DNA from: Arcuatula senhousia
Taxonomy: Eukaryota; Mollusca; Bivalvia; Mytilida; Mytilidae
Length of the DNA stretch: 64,000 nucleotides
Direction of reading: 5' to 3'
NCBI GenBank assembly: GCA_963971305.1
Contig: OZ020317.1
Location: forward strand, 19,424,001 to 19,488,000
A program made the translations under genes and the position numbers. Numbering within the stretch: the first letter of the stretch is position 1; each line of letters opens with the position of its first letter. Positions 50,966 through 62,634 of the stretch are shown here, in pieces. The notes beneath the pieces were generated by a model, which did no database searches, was not told where the DNA came from, and worked only from the letters and a program-made list of their open reading frames with translations.

Positions 50966-51950
50966 CTGAAAATTATACATAAAACGCCCATTAAAACATT
51001 TAACAGAAATAACAGTACAGTAAGATTTTGACGTGCAAATCGGAACAGGAAATATCAGTGGAGAAGGTTTTGACGACTTATAATAGCAATGGTAATCCAT
51101 ATCTCAGTCCTAGTTTGATGAAACTTGGTATGGATATGCCCCAGTAGATAACTACAGGTCATTTTGATGAAGGCTAGTCTATTTGCCATTGCCAAGTGTT
51201 TCAGTTCCAGAACAGACAAGGATATACAGATATTTAGCGTTAATATTTAACAGCGTAATGATTTATCTTTTTTCAAATTTTCAAGGAACTATTACATTCG
51301 TATGCTAGTACATGTATTAGGTATCTGTCTTGATTGGTAAAAAATAATGCATCGGAAAGGTAAACAAATGCATTCTTTAAATAATACAAAAACATCACTT
51401 ATCTAACGAAAGTTTAAAAATTGCTTTAAAAACTGTTTTGTCACAATCATTTCAATTGCTTGTTGTTGGTCATTAACATAAAAGTAAGTACTACTGAACA
51501 AGACATATAATGTGAGGTGGTCAGACTTTACAATGGCCTGAATTAAACAAGTAAAGACAAATTCAATCTTCCAGTAACGCAATCTACGACACTTTTATTT
51601 GACCTCTGGATAAAAAAGAGGCCTTACACCTTATTCTATTATATTTTTATCTTGTCAATGTCAAAACCTGAATGAACCAATAACTTCATAAAAGCATCGC
51701 GTTCGTTCACCTTAAAAAAGGACGTTGTTGCAATGCACCAATAATTTTTTGAAAGTGAGACGCTTTATATGACAACTCACTATCCATTTATAAAGCCAAA
51801 GGTAGAATCGGGACATTAAAATGTAATTAAGGTCAGATCAAATTCAATTGACTTGAAGGTAAATATGGAGACCGGGATATAAGAAAACTCAACCCAAAAC
51901 AGCAACGTGAACTAAATTAGAAACAAAACAGAACTCGTTTTTTTTTAATC
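50966..51950. other. 5' flank or first intron of the urea carboxylase gene
   Basis: On the - strand this lies upstream of the TTTTCAG acceptor. No coding exon, amidase (allophanate hydrolase) sequence or clear promoter is recognisable. Confidence 0.5.
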
Positions 51951-51954
51951 TTTG

Positions 51955-52115
51955 GTTCCCCAGTTTGGTATATTTGGTTTTACTGTTCTATGCTCTTCAT
52001 ATTCATAAATTGTTTGGCAATTTCAATATTTTTGGTAGAGCGCCTCAGATGAGTCTTGTATAGACGAAACGCGCGTCAGGCGTAGCAAAATTTATTGTCT
52101 GGAACTTTGTTGTCA
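51955..52115 (+). repeat. Dispersed repeat R5 (GACGAAACGCGCGTC core)
   Basis: GATGAGTCTTGTATAGACGA, AACGCGCGTCAGGCGTA, AAAATTTATTGTCTGGAACT and TTGTTGTCATTT are the inverse of 60236-60310 (CAAAGTTCCAGACAATAAAT, CGCCTGACGCGCGTTTTGTC). The core resembles a repeat I associate with bivalve genomes (from memory, unverified). Confidence 0.72.
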
Positions 52116-52119
52116 TTTG

Positions 52120-53080
52120 TATTACTTAGGAAGGTACAACTTTCGATATGAAAGTCGACATTTCTTCTGAATAAAGACGCGATATGTTTTAGATGATTTG
52201 TTTAGAATTTGAAATTATTCCATAATGAAAAGATGTAGATAGGAGGACGTTAGACGTTTTGAAATAGCGGGTGTCAGTCAGCGCGCAGCAACGCTAAGCT
52301 TGTCGGTAAAAGTTCACTAAGTTGTAACCCCCCAAAGAAAAAAAAGAAGAACCGAGGTCGGTTGAGGCCACTTTGGCTACAGAGCGACCTGAATATGTGT
52401 ATTTTTAGTTTGAATGGAGGCAACCTGTCATCTCCCATGTCGAGGTCACCTGGTCGCAAGACAAAAAAAAAGAAAAAAGAAAAAAAGAAACCGCAATGGT
52501 ATAGTTTGTTCGAAACAAGTCACGCTCCAAACACGATAAAAACACTGCTGCAGGTCTCGGTAAGGAATGGCCCGTGGTGTGGTTTAACCTGTTGAAGGCT
52601 TACATGCGGGAATATCCAACCCTATATTTGCCAGTGGCAGTCAAAATCCTAACCACCACATCATCTAGGTGACAACTGGTCAGTGATAATTTAGAATTTT
52701 TCAGCTAAAGTTATATTTTTTTCAATTTTGACCCCTAAGATGGGTTGAAATATGGTTTATAAGTCGTTTGTTCTTGTTCAAGCTTTATTTGTCTTACCTT
52801 TGTTCATTGTTAATGTCCAGTATGCCATATTTAACATTTGAGTTCAAGTCTCGTTTTAAAATACCTGGCCTGTATATGATTAAAATGGGGGAATGGTGGC
52901 CATCTTAAAAAATAGCCGCCGTACAATATTTCACGTAGCTTGCGTGCTTTTGGTTTTAGTATAGTAGTACTTTAAAGATACTTCATGTCGAATTTCATGC
53001 TTGTATCATTAACTGAAAGATTTATTTTTCAGCAATCTGCTCGACAGGCGTGTAGAACTTAAGTGTCATAACACAGGTGT
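52120..53080. other. Intergenic, nothing recognised
   Basis: Contains an A/G-rich run near 52463-52492. No supported gene. Confidence 0.4.
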
Positions 53081-53084
53081 AGAA

Positions 53085-53215
53085 AATTTTTAGAACTGCC
53101 AGAACGGATAACAGTTCCAAATTTGTCATGGAGTAAAACTGTCCAAAACTGTTCTAGAACTGTCAGCAGAACATATTTAGAACAGTTTCATAATTCTTAA
53201 GAGATGTTAGAACTG
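53085..53215. repeat. Short cluster of the self-complementary word AACAGTTCTAGAACTGT
   Basis: Variants of AGAACTG and its complement CAGTTCT recur about seven times in 130 bp, with GTTCTAGAACTG at 53153-53164. It looks like a smaller, more decayed relative in style (not in sequence) of the palindromic arrays at 42.0, 44.6, 54.3 and 60.5 kb. Confidence 0.5.
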
Positions 53216-53429
53216 ACTATAATCGGACTACAAAAGGTTTAAAGATGATATTTTTGGTTTAGGAGGACTTTCATGACAAAATTGAATGGTAAGCGATTGA
53301 GTGTTTTAAGTCCTTGCAACGTTATATAGGTTATTTAAAGGCGATGATCATGAAAAGGGTGAAAATATAAACGGGAAATGTGAGAAATATGGGGGTATGA
53401 TATGAGGAACAAAGGGACAGTTAATTTTG

Positions 53430-53580
53430 AAGACCTATTTTGTGCCCTACTTGGCGGTCCACAAAGCCTTTTACGTGCATGAAGCGTGGCTCTCTCCACA
53501 CACATTGACCTACTATATTCAGCGCGGATACGGTTTCCGCAATATAGACTTAACAACCCCCGCGGACAAGGGTCACCTTT
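53430..53580 (+). repeat. Dispersed repeat R1, short copy
   Basis: GGCGGTCCACAAAG, TTTACGTGCATGAAGCGTGG and GGTTTCCGCAATATAGACTT parallel 21200-21310. Confidence 0.6.
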
Positions 53581-53584
53581 TTTT

Positions 53585-54250
53585 TATAGAATGATATTAC
53601 TATTTTTTCCTATTAATTTTTATATGAAAAATTGTTGCGCATTTTCCCATCAATGATCTCCCCTGAAAATAGAATTTTTCAGAAAAAGCTTAATATAATT
53701 CTTTTTTAATAATTATGTTATTTTTAATTTCATTAATTAAATAGAATTATGAATTAAAATTTGCATTTCTTGTGTCATTTGAAGTAATTCTTATTGAAAT
53801 GCAGACTACAAAATGCAAGACATACAAAAAGATATTCGGTTTTTACTCCCGAACCACCATAAAAAGGGAATGAACTTAACAACAGATTATATGTACAAAT
53901 GTATAAGGTTCTGTAAAAATGATCAAAATAGCATGAATATGTAATTTTCATTTACAAAATAATATATGATGAAAAATATTTAAATTTGATTTAAGAAATA
54001 TAAAAATCTTACCTATTTAATGTACTGGTATTTCATAATTTTAAAGGTACGCCATTTCTTACAGTCAGTCGCTGTACAATGAATAGAAATTTTTAACGGT
54101 GTCAAAATTTTAGTATGAAATGAAACGCCTGAATGATGTAACTTATATGCCACTAGTAGCACAAGGTTCACTGTTTTTGTATTAGTTTCTCAGCCTCTGT
54201 TATGGTGTATCTGATATTCCATGCATTTCATTGTGTTATACTTATATAAT
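53585..54250. other. Intergenic, AT-rich, nothing recognised
   Basis: No gene or repeat defined. Confidence 0.4.
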
Positions 54251-54255
54251 ATCTT

Positions 54256-56206
54256 CCCATGTAGCACGAACCCTTTTTGAAACATTTTTATTTGGTTATT
54301 TCTGAAGTCCGAAGAAAACGTTTCTAAAAAACATTTTTAAAACATTTTTAAAATGTTTTGATTTTTTAAGAATGATTTAAAAACGGTTAATTAACGTTTC
54401 TTTAAAACAGATGGAAAATAGTTTTCTGAACTGTTTTTTGGAATGTATTTAAAATGTTTTTATAACATTTTATTTCACATCTTTTTATAACAATTTTAAA
54501 ACATTATTTTGAAATGTTATAATAACATTTAGAAAGCATATGTTTATTATCTTTTCATAACGATGGAAAAACATATTTTAGGAATATTATAAAAATGTTT
54601 TTAAAACATTCAAAGTTAACATCTTTTCATAACAATTTTAAAACATTGTTTTGAATGGCATAAAAATGTTTTTAAATAACAATTTTAAATCTTTTTAGAA
54701 GCATGTTTTTGATATGTTTTTGTCACATTTCACCTCTATAAAAATAAGACAAGATATAAAGTTATGAATGCTATACAATTATTAATGAGTATGAACAGAT
54801 TACAGTGATAAATGTACTGAAATAATGAAAAAAAAACTAATTTTTTATCTTATTTTTTAGTCCATTTTTTTTATTGTTTTAAGCAATGTTTTTTTTTACT
54901 TTTACTGATTTACATTTATTCTTAATGTTTTGTTCTTTTTAGTATTTAAGTCTTTTTTTAAAATAAAGAATGATGGTAAATATTAAAACACACACATCTC
55001 TTTCCATTGTTAACTATCTTAGATGGCATGTTAGTGTATAACACGAGCGATACTGTGACTAATTTTCTCAAGATGTTTGATAAGCAACTATCCTGCATCG
55101 TTATCAGTAAGATCACCATGGTAACCAGATATTTGTAAGTTTAGTGGTTTGCCACATGCTGTATGTTGGAGTCTTTATCAGTATTAGTTTTATCTTTCAA
55201 GAGAGGGGAAACACATCTTGATACACGGCTCTTAACAAAATGTAAGTAGAAATAATTTGTTTTAAAATAGATAGAATGATGTTATTTTTATAATTTTAAA
55301 TTTGCACATGATTCATCTTTAACTAACGATCAAGGTTTAGTTCGAGATTAGACTTTAATCCAATATAATATCATGCTAATGGTTACTCTAAGTTTACTAC
55401 GTTTATTATATTGTACATTTATAAATATACGTGTACTTTTGGTATATAAATCGGCATTTATTTATTTTTCAGAACAATGAAAACAACTATAAAGAACACC
55501 ACAAGACTTGACAGATGATATTGTCCTGAATTTCCTATAAAATTTGATGCATATGGAAAACTCGTTGGCTTTTTTAAAGAACATCATATTCTTGTGGACA
55601 TAAAATTTGTGTTTTATTTCTTATTCAAGCTGCTTGTCGTGTAGTGTTCTCATTGTTCTATAAAGAATTTGGCAGTTTGTTATTGATATGGTGATGTGAA
55701 AAGAAGAAGGTTCGACCAATCAGCTTTTTCGGGGACGCCTCTAATTATAATTAGCTTTATTATGCATTTACACTTCTGTATATTTTGCTCTAATGTTTGT
55801 CCCTCATTCCTTTGTGGACTTTAATTTCTTGGGTTTTATGTTCTTTTGTCAAGTCACTATCCAAAATCGTTAAGGATAATATGGTAGAAATACTGGATAA
55901 AAACATGCCTTAATAACAGTTTAAAAACCGTACAAAATATGTTAATAAAATGTTTCGAAAAAACAAATAAGAAACATTTTGTACAAACATTTCTGTAACG
56001 ATTTGAAATTATGTTATTTTTATATTTGTTTAAAATGTTTTAGAAAACATTTTTAAAACATTTTAAGAAACAGTTTTTACAAACGTTATAGAAACATTTC
56101 TGGCACTCCACAAATTTATGTTTTAAAAACATTTCTAAAAAATGTTTTCAGTCCTTATAAGAAAATGTTTTAAAAACATTTTTATAATGTTTTTGTGTTA
56201 GCTGGG
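54256..56206. mobile_element. About 1.95-kb element with arrays of AAACATTTTTAAAATGTTT words
   Basis: The right end GTGTTAGCTGGG is loosely inverse to the left end CCCATGTAGCAC. The first ~470 bp and last ~330 bp consist of AAAACATTTTTAAAACATTT and its complement iterated many times. The middle (about 54740-55890) is ordinary AT-rich DNA with no recognised gene. It may be one element with long subterminal arrays, or two. Confidence 0.6.
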
Positions 56207-56589
56207 TTAGGTCTAGTGATTATAACTTGACATTCTTTCCAACCCCTCGCCCACTGTGGTCATATGATAGTTACAATTTTTGGTAAAATTCTAAGAACCT
56301 TATTGTCTTTTACAATAAATAGTACTAGTCATGTGATCAAAAATTAATTCGAATGTGACCTTTCGAGTGAAACAATACTATTGTACCACTCTTGTGACGT
56401 CAACATGTAAACGATGAACCAAAAAATATAATAAAACAGTGATGTCCCTTCGTACAAGGAAAAATCTTGAATGGTAATCCCTCGGGCAAGCCCTCGTGAA
56501 AACCACATAATCCCACGGGATTACAATTCGAAATGTTTTCATTTATTGTGGGTCACAATTGAATATTTTACCATTGCTTTGCTCACAAC

Positions 56590-56960
56590 CAGCACGATGT
56601 CGGCTGTAACAGATGGATGTGAGCATGCAAGGAGGACACAAGGCCAATAGGAGAGGAAAATTTAGATTGCGATTAGAAACAAGGAGGGATGGGTAGTATC
56701 GGACAATTTAGCTTCCTTCACGGGGATCCTACGGGACTTTCTCTGATTGACCCGTAGCAGGGCTATTTAACATTCGAGGAACCTGACATTTTTTCCCAAC
56801 ACAGGGCTCCACTATGTATGGCGATCAGGGTTTCCGTATTGTTGCCTGCCGATACCGACGGGCTGTCCCATTCAACCGCCCCATATCCACTGAGGTACAC
56901 ACCCCATACTTTCAGAGCACCCGTTTTTGCTCTTGTTATGACTTAATCTAAGTGTAAGTT
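56590..56960 (+). repeat. Dispersed repeat R4 copy with R3-like 3' end
   Basis: AACAAGGAGGGATGGGTAGT and CGGACAATTTAGCTTCCT parallel 57470-57505. It ends with GCTCTTGTTATGACTTAATC, similar to an inverted R3 end. Confidence 0.45.
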
Positions 56961-57329
56961 TACCTTGCTGAAAGCAGTTAAAGTAAATTGATTGTTGGCA
57001 ACATGGTGGGTTTGTTGCAACAAAAAAAAATTGCCAACTTTTCAGTTATCACTATCGCCCCTCGTTGTCGATACAGATATAGCGGTTAATTGCTTTAATA
57101 TGTGTATTTTGTTTATTTTCGTGCTATTGACTGTAATGTTGGCCAATACGGGGCCGAAGTGGCAACCTAGCTATGCTCTGCTGTAGGCCTATTAGCCTAC
57201 CGGGACAAATTGAGAATGAAAAGACTTAATCAGTATTTACAAAATGATGAAACAGACAACATTAAAAAAACATCAACAAGTAAACTGCAATAAGGATGAA
57301 AGGAAGTTCGTTAATAAGATATTGCTTTA

Positions 57330-57550
57330 CTCCCAAGCATCTCAATTTCAGCTAAATCATGGAGTTGAATATGAGAGGGGTGATTAAATGAAACTTCAAA
57401 TGATGATAAAGTGTAGGAAATGGGACACCAAGCCACACAAGAAGAGAGTTTTTAGTTAAAATGGAAAAAAGGATGGATGGGAAGGATCGGAAAATTTAGC
57501 CTCCTGCATGGGAATCCTCATCAATTGACGTTCGATACCCACAACTTAAA
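57330..57550 (+). repeat. Dispersed repeat R4 copy
   Basis: ATTGCTTTACTCCCAAGCAT, GAGGGGTGATTAAATGAAAC and GGATGGGAAGGATCGGAAAA match the order of words at 36640-36830. Confidence 0.5.
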
Positions 57551-57559
57551 CTGTTAAAA

Positions 57560-57860
57560 TAATGGTAATAACAAAATTACCGAACTTGGAGAATCAATCT
57601 CAATCTCTAAGAGAAAAGACAAAACATGGAAGACACACTCCTAAAGGTAAATACAAAATTACCAAACTTGGAGAATCAATCTCAATGTCCAAGAGAAAAC
57701 ACAAAACATGGAAGACACATTCCTAAAGGGTAAAAACAAAATTACCGAACTTGGAGAATCAATCTCAATGTTCAAGAGAAAACACATTCCTAAAGGTAAA
57801 AACAAAAATACCGAAGTTGGAGAATCAATCTCAAATGTTCAATGGAAAAGACAAAACAAG
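57560..57860 (+). repeat. Tandem repeat, about 3.8 copies of 66-83 bp
   Basis: Units marked by CTTGGAGAATCAATCTCAAT start near 57579, 57660, 57743 and 57809. The last unit is short (66 bp), having lost part of the ACAAAACATGGAAGACACA segment. Confidence 0.85.
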
Positions 57861-58017
57861 AAAAAAACATACAGGAAAAATTGAATATTAATGGTTCTGA
57901 CGAGGTACAGGCATGACAAAAAAATGATCTTGCTACCAGGTTTTTAAGGCACACATAGCCTCCCATTTTCATTGCAATCTTTGGGTCCGGTAGTTACACA
58001 ATACACATCACGTTTGT

Positions 58018-58195
58018 GAAAGAAGCAGATGTACCAATGGGGTATCCGAATGTCAAAAGTCCGAAAGGGCAGAGACAAAACCAGTAAACACAAACAAGAA
58101 CGGGACGAAAACAGACAACATGTAAAACATGGAAACGCAAAATAACTGAATATCAATCAACAACGCGAACTCCAGTCGAAACAAGAGTGAAGACA
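58018..58195 (+). repeat. Dispersed repeat R3 copy
   Basis: GAAAGAAGCAGATGTACCAA, GTCAAAAGTCCGAAAGGGCA, CAAACAAGAACGGGACGAAA and CGAAACAAGAGTGAAGAC follow the R3 order. Confidence 0.65.
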
Positions 58196-58199
58196 TAAT

Positions 58200-58850
58200 A
58201 GGGATATTGAGATTATCATCACAGTACAACTACCAGCCAAACACAAATCTATACAAACACCAATAAAACTACCTACTGTAACGCTACAATTTAATGATCT
58301 AATAAATTTAATAATTTAAAAAATATTAAAACTCTTTTCACAACACGGACAAAAAATGTTATGTTATCTAGTTCACAATTTCTTTAGGCCTGAATGAAGC
58401 CACGTTTATTTGGTACCCGTCATTGAATAAAGTGTATAAAGGTTAATAAACGAATAGTTTGAGTTCAAAAACTGTAGTGTTACAGCATTCAAATCTATTT
58501 TTTGTCTTTGCACCAATAACTTTAAAACGTATTAATTATTCTGACGTCTCATACCTACATGTAATATAATACATGATCCGAAGAAGTTATTGGTGCAAGG
58601 TCAAATAATCTTATAATTTGCTTATAAATTAAAAAGCTAGGTGTAAACATGCCTATTATGTGCTTAGCTGAATTCAAAGTTATTCCTTATAGAGTTTTGC
58701 TTTCTGTTAGGACACAACTATTGCCTTCGGCTATACCTCCGGCAATAATTGCACCTCGGGGAAAACAATATATCTATTCCCTTCATTATACATACAATAC
58801 AATCGGCTACAACTACACGAGTCTATAAACTGATTTTACATTGAGGAACC
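58200..58850. other. Intergenic, nothing recognised
   Basis: A short inverted word pair ATTGCC/GGCAAT surrounds 58725-58750; otherwise nothing. Confidence 0.4.
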
Positions 58851-59505
58851 GGGGTGGTGTTCTCGAAGCTGTCCTAAGAAAGGGCATAAGAAGGTTACTT
58901 AGGCAAATAGTTAGGAATGACTAAAGAAATACTTAGGGGTGTTCTCGAAGCATTCTCAGTAACTTCTTAACTTAGGCACTCCTAACTATACTTTTATTCT
59001 ATTTAAACGGCAGATGAAAACACGACCACATGAATAAAGTTCAATTAATAATCGATGATTTCTTGTGTTTGTTTTTGTTTAGCAATTAAAACTGAACATA
59101 TGAAGAAAAAATAACAAGTTTACTGTTAATGCGTGAAGAAATAATACTTATGTAAGATAATATATTATAATAATTTACGCCGTATACTTCTAACATTTCT
59201 CATATATTTTTTTTCAATATTATAAATCCTTCAAAATCTATTCCTGTCAACATATTGGTGTTTCTTGCAAATGTATAACATAAATTCAGCTAAATTCGTT
59301 ATCAGAAATTAATTATTTAAACTATATATAGCATTGGAATACGTTTGGAACGTCTTAAGTCACCTACCTAGGTGTCCTAAAGTTAGGAGAAAATTAACGG
59401 AGTATCCCAAATTGAGAGACCTTCGAGAACATGACTTAAGTTTAGGAAGCCTCTAAAGACAGACTTGGGAAGGGCCCTAAATGAACGCTTCGAGAACACC
59501 ACCCC
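58851..59505. mobile_element. Terminal-inverted-repeat element, GTGTTCTCGAAG family (2)
   Basis: Left GGGGTGGTGTTCTCGAAGCT and right CTTCGAGAACACCACCCC are inverse. As in 30770-31416, the terminal word is repeated about 85 bp inside the left end (GGGTGTTCTCGAAGCATTCT). It is 655 bp with no transposase. The interior sequence differs from the first element, so the two share ends and size but little else. Confidence 0.8.
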
Positions 59506-59823
59506 TGGTTTTTACATGTATGGTGCAGAAGTCATGCATTTATTGTCAAACTTTATGTCTAAGGTTTATACATGCATTTCCGGATAAAATGTCAATTAAA
59601 CAGAAAATGTCACGTGACTTTACCATTTTGTGAGTCAAACTGGTTTGCTGCCACACAGACTTATGCAAAAGCGTTTGTGAGATAATGAAAACAATTACAT
59701 CTCTGTAAACGGTAAATACTTCAATCGAATACCCGGAACGCGAGTGAATAGCCGCTAATTTTACTGGAAACTTTACTACTGTTTAGGATTAAAATAGGAA
59801 AACATGTTCCCTTCTCTCCAATA

Positions 59824-59916
59824 GGCGTGTAAAACCGTTGTCCAGTCGCACATTTTTAACAGCGCTAGCGCGCTTCATTCAAAATGTGCTACGTACGGTC
59901 AACGGTTTTACACGCC
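59824..59916. repeat. Strong 93-nt nested hairpin
   Basis: GGCGTGTAAAACCGTTG (59824-59840) pairs perfectly with 59900-59916. Inside, GCACATTTT pairs with AAAATGTGC, and the centre has AGCGCTAGCGC. It may be a MITE or a structured RNA. Confidence 0.8.
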
Positions 59917-60012
59917 ACAAACATTTAATTTTTAATTGAAATAAATCAATAAATATCTTGTTTCCATTGCTCCAATTGTTCTGACGTCAAATTTCACCTC
60001 AGTTCACCACCT

Positions 60013-60204
60013 TAGATCGCAATGGAAGAGGGAGGTTTGGCGACAAAAAACTTGTTTAACCACCATTTCGTTTGAAATGCCTGTACCAAATCAGGACTAT
60101 TGCGATCCACCAATTCTCCGGTATGACTGATTCGTTTTTGTCATTTTCTCTGGACTATGAGATTGATCATTCAAGTTCGGTAGTTTTGTTATTACCTTTA
60201 TTTA
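60013..60204 (+). repeat. 192-bp direct repeat, left of the Penelope-like element
   Basis: Starts TAGATCGCAATGGAAGAGGG and ends CCTTTATTTA. About 93% like 63655-63848 by eye and in the same orientation. Could be a pseudo-LTR of the retroelement, or the 3' end of a separate truncated copy. Confidence 0.8.
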
Positions 60205-60235
60205 CTACAACCAAGCCAATGTCGCTGGTGGAGAT

Positions 60236-60400
60236 TAAAATGACAACAAAGTTCCAGACAATAAATTTTGTTACGCCTGACGCGCGTTTTGTCTATACAA
60301 GACTCATCAGAAGCGCGCTGCCAAAAATATTGAAAAAGCCAAAAACATATATGATTATGAAGAGCAAAGAACAATAAAACAAAACAATACCGAACTGGGC
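60236..60400 (-). repeat. Dispersed repeat R5, inverted copy
   Basis: Inverse of 51970-52110 around the GACGCGCGT core. It lies between the left 192-bp repeat and the retroelement coding remains, so it was inserted later or marks a break between unrelated fragments. The frame 60072-60377 spans repeat junctions and is not a gene. Confidence 0.7.
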
Positions 60401-60484
60401 AACCAAATTATATCTAAGATGATCAACCTATGTCTGGTGGAGTTGATAATTCCCCGAGGGCATTGCAACTTGGTAGTTTTTTTT

Positions 60485-60745
60485 TTAGCAATTTTGACTT
60501 TTGTTATTTAATTTACATATTGGGTAACAAAAGTCAATTTTGTATGCAAATAAGTTTATATTTGCATGCCTTTTTGACAAAATTCAATTTCGTCATGACA
60601 AAAATGAGTTTTGTATACAAAAATGAATTTTGTCAACAGAAACAAATTTTGTCAATACAAAATTGAATTTCTCATTAGATAACATAGTTTTGTAAGACAA
60701 AATTGATTTTGTTATGACAAAATTATATTTTGTGTACAAAATCAC
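60485..60745. repeat. Array of the self-complementary word ACAAAATTGAATTTTGT
   Basis: About ten variants of TTTTGTCA/TGACAAAA joined as CAAAATTCAATTTCGTC, ATGAATTTTGTCAACAG, CAAAATTGATTTTGTTATGA and so on. Same design as the arrays at 42.0, 44.6 and 54.3 kb, with an unrelated word. Confidence 0.8.
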
Positions 60746-60914
60746 AACAGTCCCATTCGGCGCCCGGTAGCCAGAGGGTAACTATTATTTCGAAACATGA
60801 GATTCATTTCAAATTATCAAACCATGTTCTATTAAACTCAATGACGTTCTATAATCATCACCACCACCTACTATTTCGACATGCAGATCTAAAACCGGTA
60901 AAAAATCAACTTGC

Positions 60915-61676
60915 TTGGCCTGCGATATGCTTATTATTTCTCCTGAATTTACCAGTACCTTAAACGGCAAAGTTTACCAAACCCTTTCTCACGACCCTCT
61001 GGACTGTTCTACCGGAAATGTCATTTACGGAATTGAGTGTACTTTGTGTGGACTGTTGTATGTCGGTGAAACCAAAAATTCATTGTGTTCTCGCATGAAT
61101 GGTCATAGGTATGACACCAAAAATTCTGATATTATCGGGTTTTGTATAACCACTTTAATCAGTCCTAATCTTAGTACACCTCACCGTAAAAAAACGAGAG
61201 CTTCACTGGATAAAAAATCTTTAGGTACTGCAATGCCATATGGATGTAATGATAACATCAAAGGGGTAGGAAAGTTTTCTAGCCCACAACCTAGTGAGGT
61301 GAATGTTATGAAACTGTTTGACCCTAATGGTAGACACAAACGTAGTCATAATCATAAACGATACAAACAGGGATCTTGTGCCAGTCAAACTGACAACAGA
61401 TCTCTTTCAGACACGTTTGATGATCTGGTAAAAAGTCTACAACAACCATTGGGAGTCCATCATGTTCGTACCATTCTCCATTCACTACAAGTCACGAAAC
61501 TTAAAGACCTACGTGATCTTGGGTTAGAAAAAGGAGGTACTGATCCATTTTCTCCTTCTTACAGACTTACTAGCATCATCTGTGACGTTGCCCTTTTCCG
61601 TCTTTTTAAACCTTTAAGAAGTGAACCTCTTACTACTGAGGACAGAAAATTTCTCCATATTCCATTAAAGGGATAG
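60915..61676 (+). pseudogene. GIY-YIG endonuclease segment of the Penelope-like element
   Basis: The 253-codon frame has HDPLDCSTGNVIYGIECTLC then YVGE. VIYGI (residues 36-40) and YVG (49-51) are the GIY and YIG motifs, with R60 and H64 downstream. Cys 31, 42 and 45 suggest a zinc-binding knot interleaved with the first strand. Homology continues past its stop in the next frame (GIDAINIGNIF), so a frameshift near 61670 ended it. Confidence 0.8.
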
Positions 61677-62275
61677 ATGCTATTAACATCGGCAATATTT
61701 TTTTAAATAGTAAGGAAGTTACATTTCAAATTTCTCCATATTTCAAAAATCAGTCAACACCAATTTTTTCCTACTGCTACACTAAAACCATAGGTAGTAA
61801 AATTTTCAACCACAAAAAGGCATTGCAGGACCTTAACATTGAAGAATATCTAAAGTCCCCTCTGACATGTCATTGCTATGCTTCTCCCTTTATCTATGGT
61901 CAATCTGGTCATGTCATCACGGGTGATCTTAAAATAGTTGAAAATGATTTATTATGTAATGTGGTTTCTCATGGATTTAAATTCAGGGAACCACAACGTA
62001 TTAATTGGAATCACAATTTTAAGATCATCATGTACGCTGTGGAGGACTATGCTAGAGCCTGGATAAAGCGGGAATGGGACCAAGAACCAAAGCTTGAGTC
62101 ACCGTCGGAATGGGTAAGGAATATCCGATCTCTTGTACGAATCCGAATAGATAAACTTCGAAAATGTGTGAACCCCGGCCTTCTTCCGTATTTAGAGATC
62201 GTAAAGCTCTCAATAGCCTCTCTTCCTTGCCAGAAAATGTTTTCACGCCTGCTGACAAGGCTTCCAATAATATAG
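61670..62275 (+). pseudogene. Linker region of the Penelope-like element
   Basis: The frame contains KALQDLNIEEYLKSPLTCHC, YGQSGHVITGDLKIVEN and HGFKFREPQRINWNHNF, the conserved stretch I associate with this element family between the endonuclease and RT. No catalytic motif. Confidence 0.7.
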
Positions 62276-62634
62276 TTTTTGTATATTAAGCACATTATTA
62301 CAATTGTCTAATAAAAGAACTAGACATTGATGGTAATACTTCCGCTAGTGCAACATACAAACGGACTTCATTTAACAAAGATGAAATCATAGCCAACCAT
62401 ACCTCTTTTATGTCCTCTTTTAATATTCAAATGAAAGAGGAATATAAAGAGTGTCCATATTTGTACTGAACCAACCTAAACTTCACAAAAATCCGTACAA
62501 AGAAAGGTATATAGCTGGATCTTCATCATGTTCAACTACAGAGCCGTCCATTTAACTAAAATCTTGTCTGCTGTCAAAGAAGGTCAACAAGCATACTGCG
62601 ACACTATTTATAATCGTAGTGGAATCAACCATAT

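Noticed and set aside
60072..60377. 101-codon frame next to the Penelope-like element
   Set aside because: It spans the junction of the 192-bp repeat and R5, both non-coding repeats with copies elsewhere.
60730..60963. 77-codon frame before the GIY-YIG segment
   Set aside because: It overlaps the palindromic array, and I could not link it to a known domain; it may include a remnant of the element's N-terminus, but this is not supportable.
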